Source: Sycon ciliatum
Taxonomy: Eukaryota > Porifera > Calcarea > Leucosolenida > Sycettidae
Assembly (NCBI RefSeq): GCF_964019385.1
Contig: NC_088654.1
Coordinates: 17,733,674-17,797,673, forward strand
Length of the DNA stretch: 64,000 nt
Reading direction: 5' to 3'
Within the stretch, counting starts at the first letter, position 1. The number at the start of each line of letters is the position of its first letter. The position numbers were made by a program, and so were the translations under genes. Positions 44,419 to 56,342 of this stretch are shown here, one piece after another. Under the pieces are notes generated by a model, which did no database searches, was not told the DNA's origin, and saw only the letters and a program-made list of their open reading frames with translations.

Positions 44419-46858
44419 ATGTATTGTATTGTATTGTATTTATTTAAAAGGATTCTCCAAAAGCAAATGGATGCTTATCACGGAAGTCTCCCACATAAAT
44501 ATCGCAAGAAAAATGGGGAAATGGGGAGAGGAGAGTGGAAGATGAAGCATGGGAAGAAGGGAAACAAGTACCTAAATATCGAGGTATAAAAGCAGGAAAG
44601 AAATCGACGAGGGAAGAAATCACCTCTGCAGATAATAGCGGGACATTTAGATGAAAAAAAACCCAGCAAGGATTAATTTCAAGGAAAAAAATTTCTCAAA
44701 CGGAAAAGTTCGGAATTCCAGTCAGAGAATATCTATGCTGAGAGTAATGAGCCTTTAGAGCAATGCGAAAATTGACAGAGGACTGAACGCAGCGGATGTG
44801 TTCTGGAAGTTTGTTCCATTCCACAGATAAACTGAAGAGAGGGGATTTAAGGAAATGGGCGCCAGAACGAGGTAAAACTATAGAGGACGGGTGACGACAA
44901 CTAAGGGATACATTGAATTTGAAACGAATTAGCAAAGACGGAAACTGGTAAAAGACATGATGAAAATACAGCAAGGACAGAATCTGACGACGCCACTTCA
45001 GGGATGACCAGTCACAAGTACGATTAAGAATCTGCTTCGGGGTTTCCCACTCAGGAGGGTGCCGGGTCTTACAAAGCAGATATGAACGAGCAGCAACGGC
45101 TTGCAGTCGGTCTAACGTAAGCGAATCTGAATGGGATACGGCGAATGACCAGACAGGGACTGCGTATTCTAACAGTGGTCGTACGTAACACTTGTAGAGC
45201 AAATTCACGGTTGAAGCAGAAAGGAAATGGGCCATATGGCGCAACAGAAAAACACGACTGCGAAACTTATGGGTGATAGATTTTATATGGTCAGAAAAAT
45301 TTAGTGAAGGAGTGATAGTCACGCCGAGATGACAGTGGCTATCACCTTTCTGAATAGGCACACCGTTCATTGTCAAGGGGGATGACGGGCCGGGGGCTAA
45401 TGCATATTTTTGAAAGGGTAGGTGGACGCATTTACTGGTGTTAAACGTCATGGCAGTAGCTGATGACCATTGACAACACTTATCAATGTCAGTCTGGAGC
45501 AATGCATGATGGATAGGAAGTGAGGTGTTTGCTGGAGAAACAAGAATTAAATTAGAGTCATCAGCAAAAAGGGATAGGGTACTAGAAGCAGGGGCATCAG
45601 GAAAGGAGTTGATGCACAGGTTAAAAAGAAGCGGGCCGAGATGGGAACCTTGGGGTACGCCAGCGGTGATGGGCAAAGGGTCAGAAAGAGTTTGGCCAAT
45701 GCGAACGCAAATACTACGATCACTGATGAAGTCCTTCACCCAAGAACAGGCAGAAAGAGAACACCAACCTGAAACAGATTGAATAACTAAATGATGACTA
45801 ACTCTGTCAAAGGCCTTAGAAAAATCAAGGAACAGCTGGTCACAAGAAGACTTAGAGTCAAATGCACGCGAAACAATTGAGGTAAGCTGTACCAATTGGT
45901 CAACTGTTGACCTCTTTCGACAAAAGCCAAACTGGCTGGAACTGATAATTTTATGGCTCTCAACAAACGAGTAAAACTGACGGCTAATCATAGACTCATA
46001 CAATTTGGCAACTGCATTTAACAGCGATATAGGACGGTAATTGACTGGGTGAGAAGGATTACCTTTTCCCTTGAACACAGTTACAACAACGGCAGATTTC
46101 CACTCCCTGGGCTGAGTACTGGACAGCAAGCAGCGGTTGAAAAGGGCGGAAAGAGACTGTGACGTGCCCTCAGCTGTTTCACGGAGGATGCGATTGTTCA
46201 GCAGTCCAGTGGTTTTACGTTGAATGGGAAGTCTGGATAGCGTGTCAAATACGGACTGCACAGAGAATGGTTGTATGGAGAACTTCACAGTGGACGTGGG
46301 TGTTAAAATACCAGCTGAGTGCAGGTCAGGTGTTAGCAGTGGCGCCTGGCTGTAGCTCGCAAACTCTTTGGCTAGGAGATTCGTCTTTTCCGTATTACTC
46401 GTGGCTGGGTAGGCTTGGTTGTCATGGTAGAAGTCAGGGATAACCGGAGACGGGCGATTCACATTACAAAGGATCTTTGCTTTGCGCCACCATGTACGAG
46501 TTCCATGATGCTGAGCCATGTCTCTCGCCATCCTCTCGTGATAATGGCGTTTCGCCTTCCGGAGCAAGGAAGTAAGACAGTTACGTGAGAGTCTATACGC
46601 TATCCAACTATCTGTAGATCCGAGACGTTTGGCCTTGGCGAAGAGGCGATCCCGAAGCCGCCTCTGACGATGGTGAACAGCAGAGTACCAAGGCTTGTTC
46701 GATGGAAATGTGCTTCTCCGGACAACGGGAACAAACAACGATACAGAGTCTTCCAGCGCTGTGCGCCACAATGACCAGGCCTCATCAACTGTTTGCGCAT
46801 TTTGGACGGCATCTAGCAAGGGTAGTTGCCACACATGTCCGTATTGTTGTTCACGGCA
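44419..46858 (-). mobile_element. 5'-truncated LINE with (CAATA)n tail
   Basis: The plus-strand (GTATT)n run at 44419-44440 is the minus-strand 3' tail. A 3' untranslated region of about 250 bp precedes the stop at 44696. The 5' end stops near 46858, before any endonuclease. Confidence 0.8.
44696..46834 (-). pseudogene. LINE reverse transcriptase ORF, 5' truncated
   Basis: An open frame of about 712 codons has NYRPISLLN, FLDFSKAFD, GVPQGSHLGP and FADDSNL in order, then a long thumb and C-terminal region (LLEYAVPVWS, SLKWRRQ, VEWNKLPEHIR). No stop breaks it; the frame is open upstream to 46858 without an ATG, and the endonuclease half is missing. It belongs to a different LINE family from 41810-43519, with a different tail. 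Confidence 0.85.
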
Positions 46859-47053
46859 TTATGCTGTAGTGTAACCTCAAGTTGACTGCATGTGATCAGT
46901 TCGGCTAGTCACTCTCAACGCAACAGTGGTACAATGGGGAAAGGGAGAGGGGACGATGAGGGTAAAAATAGTTGAACGCATGGATTGCAAGTCGCAACAC
47001 TTGTACATGTATAGAATGAAGCAGTAAAGAAATCAGCTGGAAGCGCTGACCAC

Positions 47054-47640
47054 CTAACCACCGGTACATGAAAGAGTCACTACATCTTCCTTATGGATCA
47101 TCATGCATTCATGGAGCTTAAAAATATTGTTCTGTGTTACAGGGAACCCTAAGTGCTCTTTACAGAGCGAAACAAAAACGGATAGATGCTCCACCTGACG
47201 ACACGAGACAGGCAGAGAATTCCACCTATCAGCGCCAAGGAAAGAAATAGAGAACATGCCATATCTAGTGGTAGCAGCGGGCAAAGAAAGTGAAGAGAAT
47301 GATTGCCCTCTAGTGCGCCTCTCGGTGCAAGTAGCAGACGACTGGAGGGTGAACATTGAGGAAAGAAGAGGACTTGTTAGCTTATGAATACAGCGCCCCC
47401 GGGGAAACAAAAATAACAAGCCTCAAGTTGAGACGAGATTCGAGGGAGTATAACTTAGCGTGCCGCAAAACAAAGACAGTCGGCGTACGGCGAGGGAGAC
47501 CAAAAACCTTTTTCATGCTGATATGACTTAAAGCAACAAGGCGAGAGTGTAAAGATGGTGTCAGACAGTGAGCATACGAGTTGCTGGCGTATTCAATAGT
47601 GGATTGGATGAGGGATAAAATATTAATATTCGCTTAGTTG
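47054..47640 (-). pseudogene. LINE C-terminal fragment, frameshifted
   Basis: The frame 47419-47054 has RTRGQ, RYGMFSISFLGADRWNSLP and HLGFPV, matching the C-terminal part of the RT at 41810-43519. The preceding part (to about 47640) continues the homology in another frame. Confidence 0.75.
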
Positions 47641-47680
47641 TGTCATCTACTATACGATCAGATACTATTGAAAGAACCTA

Positions 47681-47872
47681 CAGTAAAACCTGTCAAGGCG
47701 ACCACTCTGATAAGGCGACCACCTGCCCCAGAAGACCACTGCTACCAGGAAGAAGGGATGCCATATGTATCATTGTATGTACAGTCAAACGACCCTGGAT
47801 AAGGAGACCACCGGGCAACAGAGACCACATTTTGAAGGTCCCTTGAGCAGTCGTCCTAGACTGGTTTCACTC
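47681..47872. mobile_element. Pogo-like MITE, CAGTGAAACCTG family (copy 3)
   Basis: CAGTAAAACCTGTCAAGGCG opens it and GACTGGTTTCACT closes it; the order of internal words is the reverse of copies 1 and 2, so it is inverted. The left flank is TA; the right flank is degraded. Confidence 0.7.
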
Positions 47873-48029
47873 GCATACATGTACAATGTAAGTCCCAGCC
47901 TCCCAGGACTCGCACCACATGCCACCAGATTACAACAGGTTGTTGTTGTGTAATAGTTTAAATTCGCAAACCAAACGGGCAGATCTGCGTCTGCTAGTAT
48001 GTAGAATTACAGGGGTTGTGACTGAGAGG
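47873..48029. other. Intergenic, nothing recognised
   Basis: Short stretch without recognised features. Confidence 0.3.
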
Positions 48030-48130
48030 AGCATGTAACTTTGTTGAACGGTCTCTGCTGGGATGACATAGAGTAGTAAGGGAGTGCAGGTCCCTGGTTC
48101 GAATCCTGGCGGTGACAGTCCATGCGCAGC
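48030..48130 (+). mobile_element. tRNA-derived SINE, family S2 (copy 3)
   Basis: TTGAACGGTCTCTGCTGGGA leads into a degraded box A and a perfect box B, GGTTCGAATCC, then TGGCGGTGACAGTC, as in the copy at 33000. Confidence 0.55.
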
Positions 48131-49300
48131 CCTAGTACTAGTCGTAGTGTTAACGTGGCGCTACTACGGTAGTCAATGATTATGTGCACTCATGATAAGG
48201 TTGGATAATCCGATTTCTCTGCCTTGGACTGTAGTGTAGGAGCAATACTTTCAGATTCTGCGCCTACATAGTACATGTCCATGATGATCGTAGTGGGCAA
48301 CAGTGCATGCTACATGACACACGTACATGCGATTGACCGTATGGGTATTTCAAATAAATTATCGAGTCGAATAAGCGAGTGTTCGCAACATCCCTACTGC
48401 ATTTAGCCTTTTTTAGGGAAAGGCATGCACTTCAATCTGCTACACCGGCGGTGACGGGAAGAGAGGCGGCTTTGAGACCGGCATGAGCGCGGTTTCAACT
48501 GTACTTTCAACATTCGCGACGGCTTGGGGGGCACTGCTCCTGCTCGCAAGGCCAGAGAGCATGCACCGCAACAACAGCACCAGCATGCACTGACCTTTGC
48601 GCAAGACTTACAACATGTACATACATATCTTAAACTCTCTTACCCCCTCCTAGATCTCAAAGACGCATAACTGCCAACATTCCCTCAACCCTGGAACCTT
48701 TGGATCCGTTGCATTATTTTCATGAAAAATTCATCAAATTCCAATTCGTTACTTGTAGTACTCCCTCATTGATTTGTTTCCGTCTTCTCTTTGTGCTGCG
48801 TTCATGATTGTATTTTCCTCTTCCTCCTTTTCTTACTTGTACATGTATATCACCACCTTCATCATTTTGCTAGAGCTGTGGCAATACGCCCAGTGGGAAG
48901 GCAGACTTTGCCTGTGCTTCTGGTGAAGTAAAATAAAGCTAAACAAACAAACAAACAAAAAAACAAACAAACAAACAAACATGTGGAAAGTACAGGTTAG
49001 AATGTATCTGCACCCCCCAAGACGGTCGTATCGGCGGACATGGTGGCCCGTTCCGTGAACAGCCCACCAGCAGAGCTAGAGGAGCAGTGGGAGGTACTGC
49101 ATCTTCGGAGGAGTCGGGAGGACCCGACCTACATTGTACCTGTAAATCCCCGCTAGAGCTGTGGCCCCTTTAAAATGACGACCTTTAGGGTGTCATGTAG
49201 ACAGTGACCACGTCAACCAGCTGTGTGGTGTAGACCAGGCTAAAATTAGTGTGTTCAGCGATGGGCAGGAGTAGGAGTATGAGTAATTATTGAGTATGGG
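48131..49300. other. Retroposon debris, no gene
   Basis: A retroposon 3' end runs up to (AAAC)n at 48943-48980 with a GGCAATACGCCCAGTGGGAA lead-in. At 49221-49247 GCTGTGTGGTGTAGACCAGG matches the SINE-like body at 23117-23143. Other frames are short. Confidence 0.45.
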
Positions 49301-50799
49301 ACAATGACATTGTCATGAACATGGCTGACTCATGGTTGTACAGTGTGCATACATGTACAGTGTGCGTATTGACATTGTGCGTGTGTAAATTATTAAATAA
49401 TGATTGTAGATCTACAGAAATAGTGATTCATCTCATTTTTATTGGATATTCCTTCAATCACAAAATTTGTCCGTTTTGGCCATCGAATCCCAATACAATG
49501 TAGAATCAACAACACGTGATAGTAACTGTGGGACACTGAGTGCTAGTGCATGCACAGGTTAACTATGTCATGTACATGACTGTACTGTACATGTAGGTAG
49601 CAACTGCAAAACCCGCGTCCGTGCTGCACCCTAGGCCCTACACGCCCAGTGCCACCAACGCATCGATCCGGAATTCCACTCAGCATGAAATACTCTAGCA
49701 CAATAGGACCGATGTGGATAACGCCAGAACATAAGTGCTACTTGGTCAAGACAGCGCAGCACCAAGCGAGGGACAAGGCCGCGGGCAAGGCACTCTCTTC
49801 TACATGCATGTACTGAGCAGGGCAAAGGTCACCTGATTATTTTTACATTCTCAGCCGGAACGACATGTCATGGCTTCACCACGTACATGTACATACATGT
49901 ACATGTATGTACATACACTTGAGAAGAATCGTTTATGTTGTAACTCTGAGTTTCACGGTTTTAACCGATCTTCAGACAGCAATGTGACCACAATTTTCCG
50001 AAGACATAACTGATTAGGCCTCTGCGGATAGTGCCGGCAGAAAAATTGGCAGAACAATTGGCAGAATTCGGTACTTTTTCTGGTAAGTTTCATGCATGTT
50101 CGGTATGTGGATAAAGAAACGGAGCAGAATTCGAGGAATTGCCCGCCATAAGGTTTGTATGGTTCTGCCAGTTTCACTGCTTTTCGAGCAGAACCCGCCA
50201 ATGCCTACATGTACAATGTACATGTACGTAGTTTGGGCGATAACTGACCAACCAAGACATGTACTCGCTATTTTGACGCTTCAGGTTCCAGACACACTTG
50301 GGGTAAAACTGGGCCTTGGACGGTCTTTCTTGGACATCAACCCAGGACGTGCCCCATTGGGCGTGGACTGGTTGTCATGGACGTATCGCCATCGCTTTCA
50401 GCCTGACCCTTCTGCTGTCCGAAACCAATGGCGAAAGTAAAACTTCTTCGCAGCAGCTGCTACTGCTCTGCTGAAAGTGCGAACACAAATTGCTTTGCCA
50501 TTAATGCCAATCCACTTGCAATTGTCAATGGGACCAAACACGATTCGCTTGCCAGTTCTTTTGTCCAGGCGTACTCCACAACGAGGAAAGTAGAATTTGT
50601 GAAGGCAAGCAGCAAGATACGAATCTCGACTCCCTTGAGGCAAGGGCCTTGCCGCAAGGCGCCAGGAGAACGACAACTTTTCAGACGAAAGGCCTTCGTT
50701 GCGTTGGTTTTGAGAGCGACATGCAATTTTGTTTTATCTTCCTCCGACGCGACACAAAGTTTTGAGTCACGTGTCACGATCACTATGGGAACACCATAC
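49301..50799. other. TACATGTA-rich intergenic DNA
   Basis: No gene recognised. ACATGTAC words cluster at 49870-49915 and 50208-50228. A hammerhead-like fold is at 49937-49981. Open frames at 50428-50847 on both strands lack supporting signals. Confidence 0.35.
49937..49981 (-). ncRNA. Hammerhead-like fold, third family (copy 1)
   Basis: On the minus strand CTGAAGA is followed by a U-U mismatch, CGGTT/AACCG stem II and GAAA. Stem III is CT/AG with triloop CAG, then GUU and a stem I that starts TGT/ACA. The usual G-C at the base of stem II is absent, so activity is uncertain. Confidence 0.4.
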
Positions 50800-50807
50800 A
50801 TGTACAT

Positions 50808-50865
50808 CAGGGAGTCGTACTCAAACAGGGAGTCGTACTCAAACTAGTTTGAGTACGACTCCCTG
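50808..50865. mobile_element. 58-bp micro-foldback with 8-bp duplication
   Basis: CAGGGAGTCGTACTCAAA at the left (tandemly doubled) is inverted at the right, ending TACGACTCCCTG. ATGTACAT flanks it perfectly at 50800-50807 and 50866-50873. Confidence 0.8.
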
Positions 50866-50873
50866 ATGTACAT

Positions 50874-51211
50874 GATTGTACATGTACATGTACAATGCAT
50901 GCTGGATTCCGGGATCTCTGTACAGTGTTTGGCCAGGCCAGGGAAGGACTAGAAGTAGAACGACTGCCGGCCTGGCATTGATCGCCCTAGTTTTCGCGCC
51001 AGGGCGCGAAATTCCACGGTACATAGCCCACTTCACACAAGGTCAAGGATATGTACAAAAGGGCTGACCGCGGTGTGAAGTCTCTGCAGACGTCACGTCC
51101 AAGAATCACTGAGTGAGTACGAGTCTGTACAGAATACCGGACTACCAGTACCGCATGTACAGATCACACACGTGCAGACTATTAGTATTACACAGACGGT
51201 AGTAGATCTAC
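50874..51211. other. Intergenic, nothing recognised
   Basis: Short frames and TACATGTA words only. Confidence 0.3.
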
Positions 51212-51213
51212 TA

Positions 51214-51408
51214 CAGTGGTCCCTCTACAATCCGGCACCATTTGTGCCACGGAAATCTGCTGGATTAGGGAGGGTGCTGGATTAACAAATCTGATTTACT
51301 GCTGCAATGTGCATGAAGAGGACATTTTGGCTACTGAAAATTGTGCTGGTTTATCGAGGGTGCTGGATTATAATTATTTAAAAGTGCCGGATTAGAGAGG
51401 GACGACTG
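51214..51408. mobile_element. Pogo-like MITE, 195 bp (CAGTGGTCCCTC family)
   Basis: CAGTGGTCCCTCTACAATCC and the inverted form of CAGTCGTCCCTCTCTAATCC are flanked by TA (51212-51213, 51409-51410). GCTGGATTA words repeat inside. Confidence 0.8.
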
Positions 51409-54252
51409 TACTAGTACTAGTACTAGTACTAGTAGTTTTATTTTTGTCATTTTTTGTCCGCACGTGCGCATGCCATGCATGCCCAGGTCTGGTGGCAGTG
51501 TTGGCAAGGGTAGGGAAGATTTCACGACTCCCTGCTATGCTGTTGACCGGCCATGGCGCATGGCATGGGCCGCTTGGTGGCCAGACTTCTATTTAAATTT
51601 TATTTTTGCAGTCTTCGCGGTGTACTCGTAATAATAATCGTATGCTACAGCTACAGTGTTATGTATTTTTGTAGACGTGCTGACTGCTGGCCTGGGCTAG
51701 CTATCTGTAGTCGTGTAGACTAGTCTAGTCGTGAGTGTAGAGTGTAGAGTGTAGTGTTATGACTACAAAAAAGCCTACTGCATGTACTGCGGTCTAGTAC
51801 TAGTACTACTAGTCTAGTAGTACTAGTACTAGTAGACCTCAGTACCAAGTACAAAAGTCAAAACATTTTACTTTTTAGTACATGTACTGACTAGTCAAGT
51901 ACAGTCAGTTTTACTACTGCACAATGGCATCACTACTACTAGTACTACAGATCTCCTATCCTGAGTTTTTTTGCGCTTGTGCTCGTAGATCTACGCCGGC
52001 CAGAGCTATGAAGTATGATTGAAGTGCATAGGAATGCTGTGACAGCGGAAGGCATTCATCAGAGTCGCTTTTTCTGACACGAGCGATACGAGAGTGAGAG
52101 AGAGAGAGAGCAGAGAGGGATCATTATGATTCATATCCCTGGAGCAAAGGCGCCCGCAAAAACTGGGACGACTTCTTCAGACACATCCTAGGCAGGAGGC
52201 GTCTGCGAGTTATCAGTTCTATTTCCCCTGGTCAGTCACTATGATGTAGTGCTGGCAGAACGTTCCTAGTAGATCTACTTCGTACTTGCTCGCACAGCCG
52301 CCGGATCTGATCCTGCACTATCCAGCAGCGCACATCCTTCTGTGCTGATACAGAGTCAGTAGTACTAGATCTCTACGTCCTGGCGGAGGTTTGCGCTGTA
52401 ATCGGCAGGCAACGGCGTTGGGAAGGCTTGGCTCGCACTGGACCACGAACGGGTAAGGACGCTTGCTGCGCTGAAGTGTAGAAGTGTAGCGTGTTCCGCA
52501 AACCAGTGCGTGTGCGTGCCTGTCGCTCGGTCTTGTGATGGATGAGGTCTAATAATTTAGGAGCAGATTGTGTGTGGTGATGAATGTAAAATGTGTGCTG
52601 CTACACGATAGTAACTCAGGACTTTATGACTACTGCGAGTAGTATGTTACGAGTAGCGTCTAGGTGTGATTGGGGTGGGGTGTGTTGGATTTTCGTGTGT
52701 TCACAGTATCATCTTGTGCATTCATTCTGGAAAGAATTAGAAGCGGGGGATATTTGTGCTGTGTGCGAAATGTCGCGTTCGTTCGCTCGGGCATTGCGTG
52801 TGGTGAAAACCGTGCTCCGCCAGTTGGCGAACGATCGATGATAGTGCCGTAGTGTCCGCGCTTAGCTTAGACTGCTGCTTTGGTTCTCTTTCTGTCTTTT
52901 TCTTGACATTGGCGAGACAGGCAAATTGCATGGCGGTGGCCTGGCACTCGCGAAACGTCCTAACCTGATTGTGTTTCTCAACACCAGTATGAACATAAAT
53001 GAATGTGCTGTAGAGAGCCGGTGGTAACGCGGATGTGCGCACTCTACTCTCTCTTGTTTTTCACTGGTCGCGTCGTTGCTCTCGTATGTTCGTAAATGGA
53101 AGATACTGCTAACAGAATGTAGATGTACAATATTGATAGGTCGTCATCATGATTCTACTGTATGGGCATTGTGTGGAAAGTAAAGCTTTTACGTAACAAT
53201 AACTGTCGTTTAGTTTTACTTCAAAGAGTTTGGAACACTAGTAGTAGTAGTGGTAGAGTATGCTAGTACATGTACTAGTAGATATGTCCTGGTAGTCAGT
53301 GTAGTAGTTGACGAGGTGGACAGCTGAGCTCCGAATCCCAGCTGACATTGTGACAAGCTGCAAAACTGGAGTCTGGATAAACGGCGATAGTCGCTCTAAA
53401 AACAAAAACAGGTTCGTCTACTGTGCACAATGTGCATTGCAAACACAAGGAGCTAGTTGCAAGATAGCAAAAGGTGGAGTCCACTGTAGACCTACCCATT
53501 CGTGGTCACTAGTACAATGTACATGATTGTACTAGTAGTAAACAATAAACAATAAACTGGTCATGGTGACTTTTTGCTCCTGGTTTCGTTTGACTTTGAC
53601 GTATACCTACTACTGCTACAGTACAAAGTAGTAGTCTACGCCAGACATGATGGTGGATGGCCCTCTGTGGCCCATTATGGTACATGTACATGTAGACCGG
53701 TCCCTGTTGACATTGGACATACATACATGTACATACATACAATGATGTACATACTCGTACATGTAGTTGTGACATAAACATGCAATGAATGGAAATAATT
53801 GATAAGGATCGGTGATTGACTGCGCATTCATACTGTGATTGTTTCCTAATAACATTATCTCGTTTGTCCTGACATGATTGGAATAGATAGAAAGATATGC
53901 AGTCAAAACGTTTCTGAACTCCCAAACTCCATTGCAGGTATTTCTTGCACTTGAAATGCCCTGATATGCAGTCACCATAATATTATTTGTTATCATGGTT
54001 GGAATAAGCCATGATAACAATTCACATCTTTAAGAAAGCAGTATCCACACCAGACTACATGCTAGAAATAGAAGGGGGCTTGTGTTGTGAACTGACAAGG
54101 ACTCTTGGCGTGATGTCCAAACAATATTTTCTTAGTTGAGACTACTGAAGTACATATTGTACATGTACATCACTAGATTACTATCTAGCACAGCAGCAGC
54201 AGCAGCAGTAGCAGCAGCAGATACACACTAGTAGTCTAGCTCTTGCAGTGTA
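51409..54252. other. Intergenic with CTAGTA-rich tracts
   Basis: CTAGTA and ACTAGT words recur at 51410-51435, 51795-51836 and 53237-53282. A GA tract is near 52094-52113. TG-rich 5'-leader-like DNA lies at 52300-52600. No frame has convincing support. Confidence 0.3.
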
Positions 54253-54584
54253 CACTCAAACGTCTCTTATCCGGACGCCTCAGATACGGGCACGTCTCTC
54301 TACCGGCCACCTTCAGCTTGAGTTCCTATGGCAAAATGCTTCGAGTTTGGGGATTTTGAACCTATTTTCGTATGCACAATTGCATATTTGTCACTGCCAA
54401 CTTGTGTAATCCACACATTTTCATCAATGGTTTATTTTTATCCTGAGCATGTGCAATACGTGCCAAATAAACTTCATCAAAAACTGATATGGTACGTGTT
54501 AGATGAGTTATCCTGAGATACGGGCAAATCTGAGATACGGGCAGTGCCCGGTCCCAAGGTGCCCGGATAAGAGACGTCCGAGTG
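54253..54584. mobile_element. Pogo-like MITE, 332 bp (CGTCTCTTATCCGG family)
   Basis: CACTCAAACGTCTCTTATCC at the left matches the inverted form of CACTCGGACGTCTCTTATCC at the right, with TA at 54251-54252 and 54585-54586. GAGATACGGGCA words repeat near both ends. Confidence 0.8.
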
Positions 54585-55108
54585 TACTGCACATAGACCT
54601 GATCATGGTACATGTAAACATAACTGTTATATTATGCAATGATAGCAAAGTACTAGTAGACCTGCACTACAGTCACTTTGGTGTTTCCTGGAAGTCATCA
54701 GCCACTCTCTGTTGTCTTGTCTGCGTTGTTGGGCGTGATGTCCCTCTCTCGGCGAGGTGGTCCCACACCTAGCCCTTGGGCCTTGGCCGATAATGGCGGA
54801 AGAAAAATAGGCAGAATTTAGTGCTTTTCTGGTATGTTTCATGCACGTTTGGTATGTGCATAAAGAAATTGAGCAGAATTCTTAGGAAGTGCCTGCCGTG
54901 AAGTCTGTATGGTTCTGCCCTATTTCACTGCTTTTCGAGCGGAATCTGCCTAATAGTAACCAGCAATATCCTCAGCATACAAGGCCGTACGACGGGTGAA
55001 TGTTGATCTACATGTACATGTACATCTACACTATAGACTACAGTACACAGTAGTGTTGCCACTGTCAAAGAGTTGGTGGACAAGCCGTTGATTATCCACT
55101 CTCATTGT
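54585..55108. other. Intergenic, nothing recognised
   Basis: Stretches near 54795-54955 resemble 50035-50195 (AATTGGCAGAATT and GCATGTTCGG words), so they share a diverged repeat. No gene seen. Confidence 0.35.
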
Positions 55109-55405
55109 AATATCAAAAAGTATTCGTTCTAGACCAAAGAGTGGTATATTTGATAAAATTTAATAAAGATAGAAATATTTACGAACGTCTGGAGAAGTAA
55201 AATAGCAATGAAAAATATCAATTGTGCACTCATAACCATGTATAAACAATTAAAATGAAACAATTTCGGAAAGTTTTCTTGTGACTATCATCAGTGGAAC
55301 ATCGTCACGTAGGAGAAGTATCGTAAATATTTCTATCTTTATTAAATTTTATCAAATAATATTTATTATCACTCTTTGGTCTAGAACGAATATTTTTTGA
55401 TATTG
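55109..55405. repeat. Foldback repeat, about 80-bp arms
   Basis: 55109-55184 and 55321-55405 are inverted copies (GTATTCGTTCTAGACCAAAG and complement; GATAAAATTTAATAAAGATA and complement). The loop side carries a CTGATGATAGTCACAAGAAAA word on the minus strand, similar to that in the 37.4-kb palindrome. Confidence 0.75.
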
Positions 55406-55858
55406 TTACCACTGGTATTCTGGGTGATTGGAATTGCATCACGCGAGGATTTATGGATTATTGTTTTTAAAATTAACAGCTGATTTTGTGACAAGAAAAG
55501 GACCTATAAGTTACTAGTTATGACGTATATACATTTACATACACAAGAGAGATTGGAAGCTGCGTCGCAACTCTGAGTTTCACGTGTTACTACGATCATC
55601 AGGCTTCGGCCAGGATGACTACCAGTACTACTGTATTCACTTCGTCTTGGGGGGTTAGATATGGGGAAGGTGCCTTACTTGCGTGAGCTCTCCTTTCGGC
55701 ACCAGGAGTACAGATTGCTCGACTCGTCCCTTATGAGTGAAGAGGACTCACACCTTGACCTGGTAAGCTGCGTCATAGGGATTTGCGTACTGGTACGTGT
55801 AGATTTGCAGTCAGATGGGCAACCTCGGGGTGAGGGACCTGGAACCCGCGACCTCTTG
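55406..55858. other. Diverged repeat and SINE trace
   Basis: A second copy of the third hammerhead-like family lies at 55562-55609. A minus-strand box B-like GGGTTCCAGGTCC at 55836-55848 suggests a SINE interrupted by the hAT element that follows. Confidence 0.35.
55562..55609 (-). ncRNA. Hammerhead-like fold, third family (copy 2)
   Basis: CTGATGA, a U-U mismatch, CGT/ACG stem II, GAAA, CT/AG stem III with triloop CAG, GUU, then stem I starting CG pairs. Compared with 49937-49981, the first stem I pair changes from T-A to C-G and a stem II pair from G-C to T-A, keeping pairing. Confidence 0.4.
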
Positions 55859-55866
55859 GTTTGCAG

Positions 55867-56334
55867 TCGGGGTAACATAAGCATAATTATTATGCTGGCA
55901 GAATGTTTGGCCATGATAATCAGGTCCTTTTTTTAGAAGGAGCATAAAATGGCATTCGAACAACAAGGGCAGACGCCCAATGAGGCTTATACATGTACAT
56001 GTACATACCTGCTATTGAAGGACCATACATAACACTTCATGTCGATTTGGAAAAATCTGTTAGCAGCCACTATAGGACATCTCCCAAAAGTTCGGCGGTT
56101 GCTTGTGAATTTGGTATTCCTCTTGCATTTTATAGTCTTGTTCTTCCACAAAGCTCTCCGAATTCAATTCCAAATCATGACAATGGTCTGAGTCCTTTTT
56201 TCATGACAATTATCTGTTCTTTTGGTCTTTTTGGTGAAGCATTTTAGCATAATTGGCTGTTTTCTCGAGTATCCTGCGAGCAGCCTCTAGAGCATAATCT
56301 GGTCATTTCCCGAGCATAATTCCGCTTACCCCTA
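55867..56334. mobile_element. hAT-like MITE, 468 bp, family of 6033-7840
   Basis: The right end is the inverted TAGGGGTAAGCGGAATTATG; the left end reads TCGGGGTAAC and is degraded. The flanks GTTTGCAG (55859-55866) and ATTTGCAG (56335-56342) agree at seven of eight positions. The interior matches both arms of the 6033-7840 element in reverse. Confidence 0.75.
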
Positions 56335-56342
56335 ATTTGCAG

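Noticed and set aside
52100-52240. Coding-like plus-strand stretch ending at CTG|GTCAGT
   Set aside because: No acceptor, start codon or recognisable domain; too weak to call.
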